The translations under genes were made by a program, and so were the position numbers. From assembly GCA_903904815.1 (NCBI GenBank), contig CAIVDU010000033.1, positions 1 through 62,637 of the forward strand: a DNA stretch of 62,637 nucleotides. Direction: 5' to 3'. Shown piece by piece: positions 48,661 through 57,500 of this stretch. Position 1 is the first letter of the stretch, and each line of letters starts with the position of its first letter. The notes beneath the pieces are model-generated. The model did not search any database. It had not been told where the DNA came from and was given only the letters and a program-made list of their open reading frames with translations. This stretch comes from an uncultured Armatimonadota bacterium (GTDB taxonomy: Bacteria > Armatimonadota > Fimbriimonadia > Fimbriimonadales > Fimbriimonadaceae).

Positions 48661-48690
48661 AAGGGGCTGCCTCTTTTGAGACAGCCCCTT
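48661..48690 (-). terminator. Hairpin at a convergent junction, minus-strand terminator
   Basis: AAGGGGCTG and CAGCCCCTT with inner CTC/GAG pairing form a long stem. On the minus strand the hairpin is followed by TTTTT (from AAAAA at 48658-48662). On the plus strand only two T follow, so it mainly serves the DUF559-like/putA side. Confidence 0.7.
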
Positions 48691-48737
48691 AGCATCTCTG
48701 CATAAGGTCTCAACGCTCTAACGACTTACGACTCGTT

Positions 48738-49121
48738 CTAGGCCAGTGTGAAGAGTGCTTGGCCGCGGGCAAGACACTCCGTGAAGATTCCTTCGGCGAC
48801 AGTCTGTGGGTTCACTTCGATATCGGACGCGTTCACTCTCACTACGGCAAAACCATGGTTCTGGATGAACCGTCCAAGGGTGGTCTCGTAGGTTTGGTCA
48901 CCCTGACGGTCGATTTGAACGACGAGCCCAGCCTTTGGGCAAAAGAAATCCACCGTGTGGCCGTCAACCGGGACTCGGCGACGAAAATTCAAGCCGTCCT
49001 CCCGCAGAACTCTTAACTCGTTCCACAGCATTCTTTCGGCTAGAGAGGATTCCGTCGTCTCGACCGCAACTCGGGAGATGCGTGCAGGATGATATTTGGC
49101 CACACGACTAGTATCTGCCAA
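48738..49121 (-). CDS. DUF559/endonuclease-like protein with altered core
   Basis: This 127-residue protein has the DUF559 (very-short-patch-like) layout: ERMLWNELRVLREDGLNFRRR, then VDFFCPKAGLVVQID, then the C-terminal FIQNHGFAVVRVNASDI segment. In the usual family core the pattern is D-F-x-C...L-x-I-E-x-D-G-x-x-H. Here the glutamate is Gln (VQID) and the histidine is replaced, so nuclease activity may be lost. It lies 47 bp downstream of proline dehydrogenase on the same strand. Confidence 0.8.
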   Translation of the reverse strand: MADTSRVAKYHPARISRVAVETTESSLAERMLWNELRVLREDGLNFRRRVPVDGHTVDFFCPKAGLVVQIDRQGDQTYETTLGRFIQNHGFAVVRVNASDIEVNPQTVAEGIFTECLARGQALFTLA

Positions 49122-49136
49122 CTTTTGCGAGATGGG

Positions 49137-49160
49137 GGAAGGAATCGTGAGATTCCTTCC
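49137..49160. terminator. Perfect hairpin between putA and the DUF559-like gene
   Basis: GGAAGGAATC and GATTCCTTCC form a 10-bp stem with a 4-base loop. It has no T-run on either strand, so it is more likely a processing or protecting hairpin than a full terminator. Confidence 0.4.
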
Positions 49161-49168
49161 GCAATAAA

Positions 49169-50155
49169 CTATCCCTTAAGGAACGATTTCAGAATAAAGA
49201 AGGCGTTCGCGGGTCTTTCGGCCAACCTTCGTGTGAAATACGGATACCACGAGTCCCCGAACGGGACATAGACGCGAACGTTGTATCCTTGTGCGACGAG
49301 AGAATCTTGCAGGTCTCGGCGTATTCCATACAGCATCTGGAATTCAAATCGAGACTTCTCAATTTGCTTCTCCGTGGCGTAAGCCTTCAATTCGTCGATG
49401 ATCTTCTCGTCGTGGGTAGCCAGCGCAGGATAGAATGCGGCGTCCAAGAGTCGTTTTGCTTGTTTGACGTAAGCTTCGTCTACCTTCTCCTTCTCCGGGA
49501 ACGCAACGGAGCTGGGTTCGAGGTAGGCGCCCTTAACTAACCGGACTCTTGCTTGCCACTCGATCACTTTCTCAACGTCCTCGTCAGTTCGGTAGAGGTA
49601 GCTCTGCAGCACGGTACCGGTGTTGGGGAAGTCCGGCAGCACTCGATCAATCATCTTCATCGTCCGCTCGGTGTATTCGGAGCCTTCCATATCAACGCGA
49701 ACAAACGAGCCAAGGTCAGCTGCAGTCTGAAGCACTTCTCTAAAGTTCTTCTCGGCAAACTCGTCTCCCTGGTCTAAGCCGCACTGAGTGAGCTTGATCG
49801 AAATATTGATGGGATCTGGAACCGGCGGCCGTCTGTCAGAAGTCTTATCCGTAACAGTCTTATTCCAAGAGGCGTATGAAGGCATCGGTTTCACTGTAGA
49901 AATTCTCTTCAGCATGGACTCGTAGGTCTGCTTCGCTTGTAAAGCCTCGGCCTCATTCGCGGTGTTTTCTCCCAAGTAATCAAGGGTCACTAAAAGCCCC
50001 TTTTGCAGCAGTGCCTCGGTCGCTGGAAGCGATTGCTCGAGCGTGTCTCCGGCAATAAACCGGCTCACAAGTGGCCGAAAAACCTTTGATTGCCGCACGG
50101 TGGATTGGACAAATCCAAGGGATGAAGTCTTAAGAATGAGTGAACGGGTGAACAT
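49169..50155 (-). CDS. putA: Proline dehydrogenase
   Basis: This 328-residue FAD enzyme oxidises proline to pyrroline-5-carboxylate. It is the monofunctional (PutA PRODH domain only, also called PruA/ProDH) type. Motifs are SIKLTQCGLD, FVRVDMEGSEYTE, VRLVKGAYLEP, LATHDEKIIDEL, FEFQMLYGIR, and VYVPFGDSWYPYFTRRLAERPAN, which contain the substrate arginines and the FAD-site residues. The P5C dehydrogenase partner is not in the window. The gene is divergent from the glycosyltransferase, with 46 bp between the two start codons. Confidence 0.94.
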   Translation of the reverse strand: MFTRSLILKTSSLGFVQSTVRQSKVFRPLVSRFIAGDTLEQSLPATEALLQKGLLVTLDYLGENTANEAEALQAKQTYESMLKRISTVKPMPSYASWNKTVTDKTSDRRPPVPDPINISIKLTQCGLDQGDEFAEKNFREVLQTAADLGSFVRVDMEGSEYTERTMKMIDRVLPDFPNTGTVLQSYLYRTDEDVEKVIEWQARVRLVKGAYLEPSSVAFPEKEKVDEAYVKQAKRLLDAAFYPALATHDEKIIDELKAYATEKQIEKSRFEFQMLYGIRRDLQDSLVAQGYNVRVYVPFGDSWYPYFTRRLAERPANAFFILKSFLKG

Positions 50156-50201
50156 GACTGAACAGAAATATGTTTTAGGCGTCTAAAGTTTTTATAAGAG
50201 T

Positions 50202-51128
50202 ATGAGTTATCAGCGCAGGGGAGACGGTACGCTTACGGGGATGCCACGAGTTACGGTGTGTATGGCGGTCTACAACGGCGCATCCACCATCGAAAGAGCC
50301 CTTGATTCGGTTTTTAGTCAAACCTATCAGGATTTTGACGTACTCGTGCTTGATGACGGTAGCACCGACCAGAGCGGCGAGGTCGCACGTCGCTACGACT
50401 GCCGTGTCATTACGGTACCCAACGGGGGCCTTGGCGCTGCACGCAAACTGATGGTCGAAGAGGCTACCGGTGAATACATTGCGTTTATCGACTCTGACGA
50501 CTTTTGGTTGCCCGAGAAGCTTGAAAAGCAGGTTGCGGTTCTCGACAAGACGCAGGCATCCATCGTCCATGCTGATTGTTGGTTCATGCATGACAATGGT
50601 CGGATTGTTCCTCGCGATCTCGATATTCCGGATAATTCTGACGCCTTTAGTCACGTGCTTCCGAACAACTCAATCATTGCAAGTAGTGCGGTGTTTCGAC
50701 GCAGCGATATGCTGGAAGTCGGCAACTTCGTCGCGGACACGGTTCGATGTTCCGACTGGTACGGCTGGCTGATGCTTGCACCCGGGCACAAGTTTGTCCA
50801 TATGAAGGAAAAACTGGTTGAGTATTCGGTCCTAGAGTCCAGTCTTGCCAATGCTGGATTTCGATTCTACCAAGCTCAGCACCACCTCTTAACGACCCAT
50901 GTGCTCCCGAAACGCGAAGAACTGTTTGCCGGGCTCCCTAGCAACCGGCGAGCAAGATACGTTCGGATGTTGGTTCGGGATGTCGGTCTGGCACTTTCGG
51001 GAATGGCCCGTGCAAAGCGGGCGACTGGTCTGACCCAGGAGTCACGTCAGCTTGCGGTAGATGCGCTTCGCCACGCTCCTGATTCCACCAAAGTGTGGGG
51101 GCGAGCGTTGAGTTGCCTTAGGCCGTAG
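50202..51128 (+). CDS. Glycosyltransferase family 2
   Basis: This 308-residue GT-A fold enzyme starts its domain with PRVTVCMAVYNGASTIERAL and has VLVLDDGSTDQSGEV, NGGLGAARKLMVEEATGEYI and the metal-binding FIDSDDFW. The C-terminal 100 residues are helical and basic. No membrane segment is seen. It would transfer a sugar to an envelope or exopolysaccharide acceptor. A second ATG at 50241 would give a start closer to the domain. No neighbouring polysaccharide genes help define the role. It converges with the PIN gene, with an 11-base overlap. Confidence 0.88.
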   Translation: MSYQRRGDGTLTGMPRVTVCMAVYNGASTIERALDSVFSQTYQDFDVLVLDDGSTDQSGEVARRYDCRVITVPNGGLGAARKLMVEEATGEYIAFIDSDDFWLPEKLEKQVAVLDKTQASIVHADCWFMHDNGRIVPRDLDIPDNSDAFSHVLPNNSIIASSAVFRRSDMLEVGNFVADTVRCSDWYGWLMLAPGHKFVHMKEKLVEYSVLESSLANAGFRFYQAQHHLLTTHVLPKREELFAGLPSNRRARYVRMLVRDVGLALSGMARAKRATGLTQESRQLAVDALRHAPDSTKVWGRALSCLRP

Positions 51129-51555
51129 TGGTCGGGCAAACCTCGGTGATGAATGCCAGGTACGGCTTCATGGGGCCGGTTGAAACGAGGTTGTGCCATC
51201 GTCGATCCGCCGTAACGAGCTTTGTGTCGTTCCGGATTGCAAGGGCGAAGTAGAGCCCCTCCTGAAAACTTCGCGATGTGAGCGTAGAGATCTCAAGCGC
51301 ATCCTTCATGAGGACTTCGGCGGGGACTCGGGTAAGCGGAAGGCGTCGGAGGTTGCTCGCGATTTGCCGAGCCACATCCGGTTTCAGTTCATTCGCTCGC
51401 ACTCGCTTCCAGAGCGCAGTACCTACCTGAGCAAACAGGGCATCCGGAACCAAGATCGAGACGTTTCGCTCGATGAGGCTCAAGCACTCCTCCGAATAGA
51501 CTTCGGGCGTGTACCACTTGAGGGCGACCGAAGGTTCGATGACAATGGGCGTCAC
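51118..51555 (-). CDS. vapC: PIN-domain toxin-like protein, atypical active site
   Basis: This 145-residue protein has the PIN fold of type II toxins: VIEPSVALKWYTPE at the N-terminus, VPDALFAQVGTALWK, FQEGLYFALA, and LVTADRRW. Of the four catalytic acids, the first (usually D) is E7, the second (usually E) is Q43, the third (usually D) is E99 and the fourth D117 is kept. It overlaps the antitoxin gene by GTGA, so it is a toxin-antitoxin pair. The substitutions could weaken or alter the ribonuclease. Confidence 0.85.
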   Translation of the reverse strand: MTPIVIEPSVALKWYTPEVYSEECLSLIERNVSILVPDALFAQVGTALWKRVRANELKPDVARQIASNLRRLPLTRVPAEVLMKDALEISTLTSRSFQEGLYFALAIRNDTKLVTADRRWHNLVSTGPMKPYLAFITEVCPTTTA

Positions 51556-51761
51556 CGTTCTCGAACCAACTCGCTACTATCGGAAAACCTTTTACCGGAG
51601 AGGGCCTGACGGATCTTCAGCATCTCGTCCTTAGGTTCCTGAACCGCTTCTCCGAGAATGATCCTAACCTCGGCTTCCATGCTCCTTCCATTTCGCTGAG
51701 CGCGTTCTTTAAGGCGTTGGATGGTGGAGTCCTCCAGTTGTCTGACGAGAAGTTGAGCCAT
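51552..51761 (-). CDS. vapB: FitA/VapB-like ribbon-helix-helix antitoxin
   Basis: This 69-residue protein starts MAQLLVRQLEDSTIQRLKERA and continues NGRSMEAEVRIILGEAV, the standard ribbon-helix-helix DNA-binding half of FitA-type antitoxins. The C-terminal half (SGKRFSDSSELVRER) would wrap the toxin and is rich in charge. The gene overlaps the PIN toxin by four bases. A TTG start four codons upstream is possible. Such pairs autoregulate through the antitoxin; no operator was identified upstream. Confidence 0.88.
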   Translation of the reverse strand: MAQLLVRQLEDSTIQRLKERAQRNGRSMEAEVRIILGEAVQEPKDEMLKIRQALSGKRFSDSSELVRER

Positions 51762-51790
51762 TGCTATCAACACGATAGCACTCGTGCCCG

Positions 51791-52831
51791 TTAAATCGCT
51801 CGGACGGCCGCAAAATCGTCAAGGATTGCGCGATATTCGTCGATCGTTGAGCAGCGAGTAAGACGGTCACGCACTTGCGACGCGCCTGGCTCTCCCTTGA
51901 TATACAAGGGGATCTGTCCGCGAAGCGCTCTACAAGCTCGCAGTTCGGCATCCGCATGACGAGGGCTATCCACCGCCATTTCATAATTATCGACTTCGGC
52001 TTCCACCGCCACCAAGAGTTGAAGGTGCTCGATGGCCGTTTCGATTCTCTCCCTCATGGTGGGGGCAGGCCCTGGAGGTAATCCCTCCAGTCCCAAGCGA
52101 ATGTCTCGAAGGAGCCAAGGGTTGGAAATAGCGGCCCGCCCGACCATCACTCCATCGCAACCGGTCTCGCGAAGCATTCGACAGGCAAGTTCTGGGGATC
52201 GAACGTCGCCGTTACCCAAAAGTGGGATCTTGATGGCTGCTCTTAACTGCTCGATGAGGGTCCAGTCCGCGTGACCGTCAAATCCCTGCTTGGCGAAGCG
52301 GGCGTGAAGAGTGAGCATCTTTGCGCCCGCATTCTCGAACCTACGGGCGAGTTCGGGGGCAGCAAACAGGGAATAGTCCCATCCGGCCCGCACCTTCACA
52401 GTGACGGGAACCTGAACCGCCTGGACAACTTTGGTGACGATCTGCTCCGCAAGGTCAGGATCTTTCAGCAGTGAGGCTCCGGAACCGGTCTTGCATACTT
52501 TGGGCACCCAACAGCCCATGTTGATGTCCACGATGTCCGCCCCCATCGACTCAGCGATTCGAGCGGTCTCGGCCATCATGTCCGGCTCGGCCCCGAAGAT
52601 CTGAATGCCGAGTGGCCGCTCTAGGTCATGAACACGCATCTTTCGAAATGTTTTGACCGCGCCATAGTGAATGGCCATGGCGCTCACGAACTCGGTGAAC
52701 ATTAGTCCGGGGTTCGCAATTCGCTTTGCAATCAGGCGCATCGCTTGATTGCTGACATCCTCCATCGGCGCGAGGACGAGCGAATTCTGAACGGCAATCT
52801 CGCCAACTTTAAATGCGTGAGTGGGAGCCAT
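51791..52831 (-). CDS. dus: tRNA-dihydrouridine synthase
   Basis: This 346-residue flavoenzyme reduces uridines in tRNA. Motifs are LVLAPMEDVSNQAMR, INMGCWVPKVCKTGSGASLL with the catalytic cysteine, VKVRAGWD, LHARFAKQGFDGHADW, and LLGNGDVRSPELACRML with GVMVGRAAISNPW. In the cysteine motif Trp replaces the usual Pro (GCW rather than GCP). The frame is open for 195 bases upstream, but MAPTHAFKVGEI fits the family. It is divergent from the third Gfo gene. Confidence 0.93.
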   Translation of the reverse strand: MAPTHAFKVGEIAVQNSLVLAPMEDVSNQAMRLIAKRIANPGLMFTEFVSAMAIHYGAVKTFRKMRVHDLERPLGIQIFGAEPDMMAETARIAESMGADIVDINMGCWVPKVCKTGSGASLLKDPDLAEQIVTKVVQAVQVPVTVKVRAGWDYSLFAAPELARRFENAGAKMLTLHARFAKQGFDGHADWTLIEQLRAAIKIPLLGNGDVRSPELACRMLRETGCDGVMVGRAAISNPWLLRDIRLGLEGLPPGPAPTMRERIETAIEHLQLLVAVEAEVDNYEMAVDSPRHADAELRACRALRGQIPLYIKGEPGASQVRDRLTRCSTIDEYRAILDDFAAVRAI

Positions 52832-52966
52832 AGGCACAAATGAATCCGTCGGAACCCTCGCTGAACAGGAACCACCCCTAGTTTGACGCCTCTGGGCAAG
52901 CAGGCAATCGCTCTTAGAGTCAAAATGATGTGGATCGCGCAAACAACGCGCAAGGAAAACAGGCAA

Positions 52967-54121
52967 ATGTCGAAGAAGAAGGTCAACGTAGGACTCATCG
53001 GATACCAGTTCATGGGCAAAGCCCACTCCAACGCTTACCGGCAGGTAGGTCGCTTCTTCGATCTACCGGTCGAGGTCGTCATGCACACGATCTGCGGACG
53101 GAACGAAGCCGCCGTCAAGAAAGCAGCCGAGAACTACGGTTGGGAGCGCTACGCAACCGATTGGCGTGCCGTGGTCAACGATCCAGAGATCGACGTGATC
53201 GATATCTCAACACCCGGAAACCTTCATGCCGAGATCGCGATTGCTGCGGCAAAAGCGGGGAAGACGATTTTCTGTGAAAAGCCCATCGGCAACACCCTCG
53301 AAGAAGCCGAAGCGATGCTGAAGGCGGTGCAAGACGCGGGTGTAGCCCATGCTGTATTTCATAACTATCGCAAAGCACCTGCGGTAGCCTTGGCCAAGCA
53401 ACTGATCTCCGAAGGACGGCTGGGAACGATCTATCACATGCGTGCCACCTACCTTCAGGACTGGATTGCCGATCCCAATTTTCCGCTGGTCTGGCGACTG
53501 CAGAAAGAAGTGGCTGGTTCGGGGACGCACGGCGACATCAACGCTCACATCATCGACCTCGGTCGTTATCTGGTCGGAGAGTTCGACGAGGTGGTCGGCA
53601 CGTTGCACACGTTCATCAAGGAGCGGCCGTTGGCCGGAGAAATCGATGACAAGCTAGGCGCTAAAGCCAGCGAAAAGATGGGAGCGGTAACCGTAGACGA
53701 CGCAGCAATGTTTCTGGCCAGATTTAAGAACGGAGCCCTAGGGACCTTCGAGGCATCCCGATTCGCGGTTGGCCGAAAGAATTACAACCGATTCGAAATC
53801 AACGGCTCCGGCGGATCGCTAGTGTTCAACCTTGAGCGGATGAACGAACTCGAGTTCTACGACAACGCAGCGCCTGAGCAAACGCACGGATTCACATTGA
53901 TTCAGGCAACCGAAGCGTCTCATCCCTATGCTGGTCACTATTGGCCGGTCGCGCACATCATCGGATACGGAGAGACGTTCACCAACCTTTTGGCCGACGC
54001 CTTCACCAATTTGGCGGCAGGGACTCCGATCAGTCCTGACTTCGTCGACGGATATGAAAATCAAAGAGTGCTCGATGCAGTCGAGCGGAGCCACGAAACC
54101 CGAACCTGGGTCAAGCTCTGA
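52967..54121 (+). CDS. Gfo/Idh/MocA family oxidoreductase (3 of 3)
   Basis: This 384-residue protein has the NAD(P) fold NVGLIGYQFMGKAHSNAY, STPGNLHAEIAIAAAKAG, the catalytic EKPIGNTLEEAEAML segment, and HNYRKAPAVALAKQLI. The C-terminal beta-sheet domain has a GDINAHIIDLGRYLVG stretch with the expected histidine. It starts at MSKKKVNVGLIG with AAGGAAAA as ribosome binding site. It is the largest of the three paralogues here and is closest to sugar dehydrogenases of the myo-inositol type. The substrate is unknown. Confidence 0.92.
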   Translation: MSKKKVNVGLIGYQFMGKAHSNAYRQVGRFFDLPVEVVMHTICGRNEAAVKKAAENYGWERYATDWRAVVNDPEIDVIDISTPGNLHAEIAIAAAKAGKTIFCEKPIGNTLEEAEAMLKAVQDAGVAHAVFHNYRKAPAVALAKQLISEGRLGTIYHMRATYLQDWIADPNFPLVWRLQKEVAGSGTHGDINAHIIDLGRYLVGEFDEVVGTLHTFIKERPLAGEIDDKLGAKASEKMGAVTVDDAAMFLARFKNGALGTFEASRFAVGRKNYNRFEINGSGGSLVFNLERMNELEFYDNAAPEQTHGFTLIQATEASHPYAGHYWPVAHIIGYGETFTNLLADAFTNLAAGTPISPDFVDGYENQRVLDAVERSHETRTWVKL

Positions 54122-54400
54122 GAGTCGAGAGGGTTCGCGAGATCAAGCAGCCTTGCTGATCTGGGCGGACCCTCTTTCCAGTAGAACCGCTAATTTCTGG
54201 AGTACGCGTTCGCTGGTTTCCGTGTCCGGTTCCATGCTTCGCAAACATCTCGAAAATAGGTCGTGCGCCTCGCTGGGAGACAGGGGCAATAGTAGTACTT
54301 CGCTTCCTTCCATGGGCAAGAAAATCTTCGGCCATTTCTCCCCGATTGGTCATGGTCGCTCGCCAAAACCAGTAACCACGCGAGGTTCGGGTTTCGTGGC
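54090..54400. repeat. 18-bp perfect inverted repeat enclosing a small ORF
   Basis: GCCACGAAACCCGAACCT at 54090-54107 reappears as its reverse complement at 54383-54400. The left copy codes for the end of the Gfo protein (SHETRT). The right copy is non-coding. The segment between is 275 bp and contains the 56-codon ORF. Confidence 0.7.
54143..54313 (-). CDS. Small protein, 56 residues
   Basis: This short frame reads MEGSEVLLLPLSPSEAHDLF, then CLRSMEPDTETSERVLQKLA and VLLERGSAQISKAA. The pattern is an N-terminal strand followed by two amphipathic helices, which is plausible for a real small protein. The third-position bases are ordinary. There is no strong ribosome binding site, and I recognise no family. 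It lies antisense to the gap between the third Gfo gene and the outer-membrane barrel, inside the 18-bp inverted repeat. Confidence 0.4.
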   Translation of the reverse strand: MEGSEVLLLPLSPSEAHDLFSRCLRSMEPDTETSERVLQKLAVLLERGSAQISKAA

Positions 54401-54503
54401 GAGAAAATGGGGAAAAACTTCCGAATTTAACCTCCTTAACCGTATTTCTTAGCCATTAACTTGGCTAACATTTAAGTGTTCGGATTGTGTGTGGAAAAGC
54501 ACA

Positions 54504-57500
54504 ATGACGAGGTTAAGAAGGAAGGCTACGATCTGGTGCGTCCTTGCCTCGATGCCGGTGGCATCGCAGGCTCAGACGGTGACACCTGGACTTCCTGTTC
54601 AAACCTTCACGCCCAGCCTCACGGGTACCACCCCGAGCGATGGATCTAACGGCGGTTCCGCCCTAACTGGCGTCCCAGCGGTCGACATCATTACACTCAA
54701 GGCGACTGGTCCAGCGACTCCCTTGCGCTTCGGGAACGTCGTCGCTGGGTCGGAGAGAATCGATCTCGATGGGACTCCGCTTACGCGAGCCACTGATTAC
54801 GCAATCGACAATGCTGCGGGTGTCATCTACCTTTTGCGAACTCAAAAGGCTGGGCAAACACTGACCGTCAATTACCGTTACGATTCCAAGGCTCCTGCGC
54901 CGACGCCGGGAACGACAAGTCAGTCCTTGACTGGCCTGCGATATACAATTTCGCCGTCCATAAACATGTTCATGGGGCTGGGCCTTGCAGAGCGGTCTGC
55001 GGATGGCACGGTTCTGACCACCAACTCATTAGGTTGGAGTAACAACCTGGCGATGGGTTCCGGCAAACTCAACGGGCTCTTTGTCGTCGGACAACGCGAC
55101 AAGCAGTCCAACTACGCGGGCCTTCACATGGACACCGCGGCCAAGCCCGGTGACAGTAGCACCCAAGACGGAAGCTCCCAGTTCATCGTTCAGCAGTTTA
55201 GAACCAGTCTGTTAGGCGGACAAGCTGGGTTCGACTATCAAGACATTAGCAAGAATTTCTCGAGCTTCTCGGACGTAAAGGCTGGTGGTTACGACGATGC
55301 GGCGGTGAAGGCATTCACGGGTGAAAGGGGACTTCAGCGCATGGGTTACTCCCTAAGCGGAATGAAGTTCGGCTCCATGCAGTTGAGTTCTTCTTTCAAG
55401 AACGTCAAGGACGGCGACAATGCACTCCAGTGGCAAACTGCCGGGCTAGCCCAAGGCGGCCTCAAGCTCAACTGGTCGGCTCGTGATCTCAGCCAAAAGT
55501 TTTCTCGATACGCTGACCTGAGCGACGCCGATAAGGCCCAACTCCAGGCGGAGTCCGGGATGAAGCGTGAGGACTTCTCCGGTTCGTTTAACCAGAAGTT
55601 CTCGCAGTTCAACTTCGATTCGAACACGATTCGAGACGACGCCTCTGGGCAGTCAATCAACCACCGCGATTTTAACTTTAGCCAGGGGCTCACCAAGGTT
55701 GACTTCGGCGATCAACAGGTCTCAACGTCGTTTGCGAGGTTCAACAATCTTCTGGCGCCTGAAAAGGCAACATTCGGACGTGAAGCGGGTCTGAGCCGAC
55801 AATGGCTCTCGCTCGATACCGCGATTTTTGGAAAGACCAATACCCTTAACTTCCATGAAATGGAGCTAGGTGGCGTCAACGGGCAGTTCCGCTCTGAATC
55901 GGCCGGGTACACGACCAAAACGTGGAGTCTGCAGCATCTCGATCAAAGGACAAGTGCGAGCTTCACGAGTCTTGGCGCCTTTCAGGATGCTGAGCAAGAT
56001 GCGAATATCAAGCAGATTGCGTCGATGTACGGAACCACCGCTACCCCGACCCCGGCGGATCGAGCTCAATTCCAGCAGGGAAGTGGTATCGAGCGCTCCT
56101 ATACAAGCTTCGGGGCCAAGCCCTTTAAGAACTGGGATGTCAATTTCACGGATCTAAATCTCAAGGGTCTCCAGGCAGGAGTCAAAGTTGAAACTGGGAA
56201 TGTTTCGAACAAGGCTCTTCAACTCACGTATCGCCATACCGACTACGCGGCTCAGTTCAATCAAGCGACTTCGCTTCTCGCGCTGGAGCAACAACGGATC
56301 GGCACAATCGCCGGGCTTGATCGCACGGATATTGGACTGAATTACGCCTTGTCCTCCACTAAGAAATTTACGGCAAGTCGTCTAACGGCCGACGCGCCCG
56401 ATGGGGCAGTCAATCGTACGCTTGCCGAATACGTGGACAAAAGGATCGATGTGACTTACTCGGCACGAGACGTCACGCCGGGCTTCCAAACCTCTGGACA
56501 GTTTGTCGACTCCGAGTCCGCTTTCCTAAACACCCTGCGGGGCTACAACGAGCGCGACGCTCATGTGAAGTGGCAGCTGAGTGCCACGATGAAACTTGAC
56601 TCGCAGTACTCGCAGGCGAAGAACCTAGCCACCGGAACCGATGGAGAGTTCGACAGTTCGATCTTTGACTGGTCGCCGAACAAGAACACCCAGTTGCAAT
56701 ATGCCCGCCAGGATGGTCGAAGCAGCGATCCGATCAATACGGCTCTCGCAAGCCTGATGCAGCGTATGTCTTTGATCGAGAACTTCGGTCGGTACGGCAA
56801 GGTGCAACTGGTGGACACGGAAGAAAAATACGGAATCCCGGGTTCAACGCTTCCAGATTTTCATACCCAGTATCTTTCCTATGAAACGAAGCTCTCCGCT
56901 TCAACCAGTTTTAAGACCGAGCAGTCTCGCACCGCTTACGGAAACGGAGGCTCCCAGGACGTCGACTCTAATACGGTGAGCACGACGCTCACCAAGCATG
57001 CGGGTGTAAGTGTTACGAACACCCAGATTTCGGCCCGGGGCGAGACCCAGCAAGACGAGACGAAACGAAATTACGGTTTTTGGTACGACATCGGCAATGG
57101 CCTTCGGATCTCCTACGGCTATGCGAGAGACTTGAATGGTCCTAGCGCGGGAACGCTGAACTCCACGTTCGCGGTCGGCAAGAACGCCGATACGACCACG
57201 AACGGAACTCAGCTAGGAGCGTTACAGCCCGGCCAGGTCGGCAATATGTCCGTGGGTGGCGGCTACGTTGCCAATCAGTGGGATGCGGCGACCGGCGCGG
57301 ATCGAGTTCAAAGTTTTAGCAACGTCGGTGTTAGCACGTTAAAACCGATGAATTTCGGAGTCTTCAAGGAAGTCGGTCTGAAGTTCTCTCTCGACACCGC
57401 CGCCGATTACTCGGCTTGGCTGAGAGAAAACCGACTGATGTCTCTCTCGGGCAAAATCGGTCCCGATACCTTCGGATTCGACTATCGCAGCCAGATGCAA

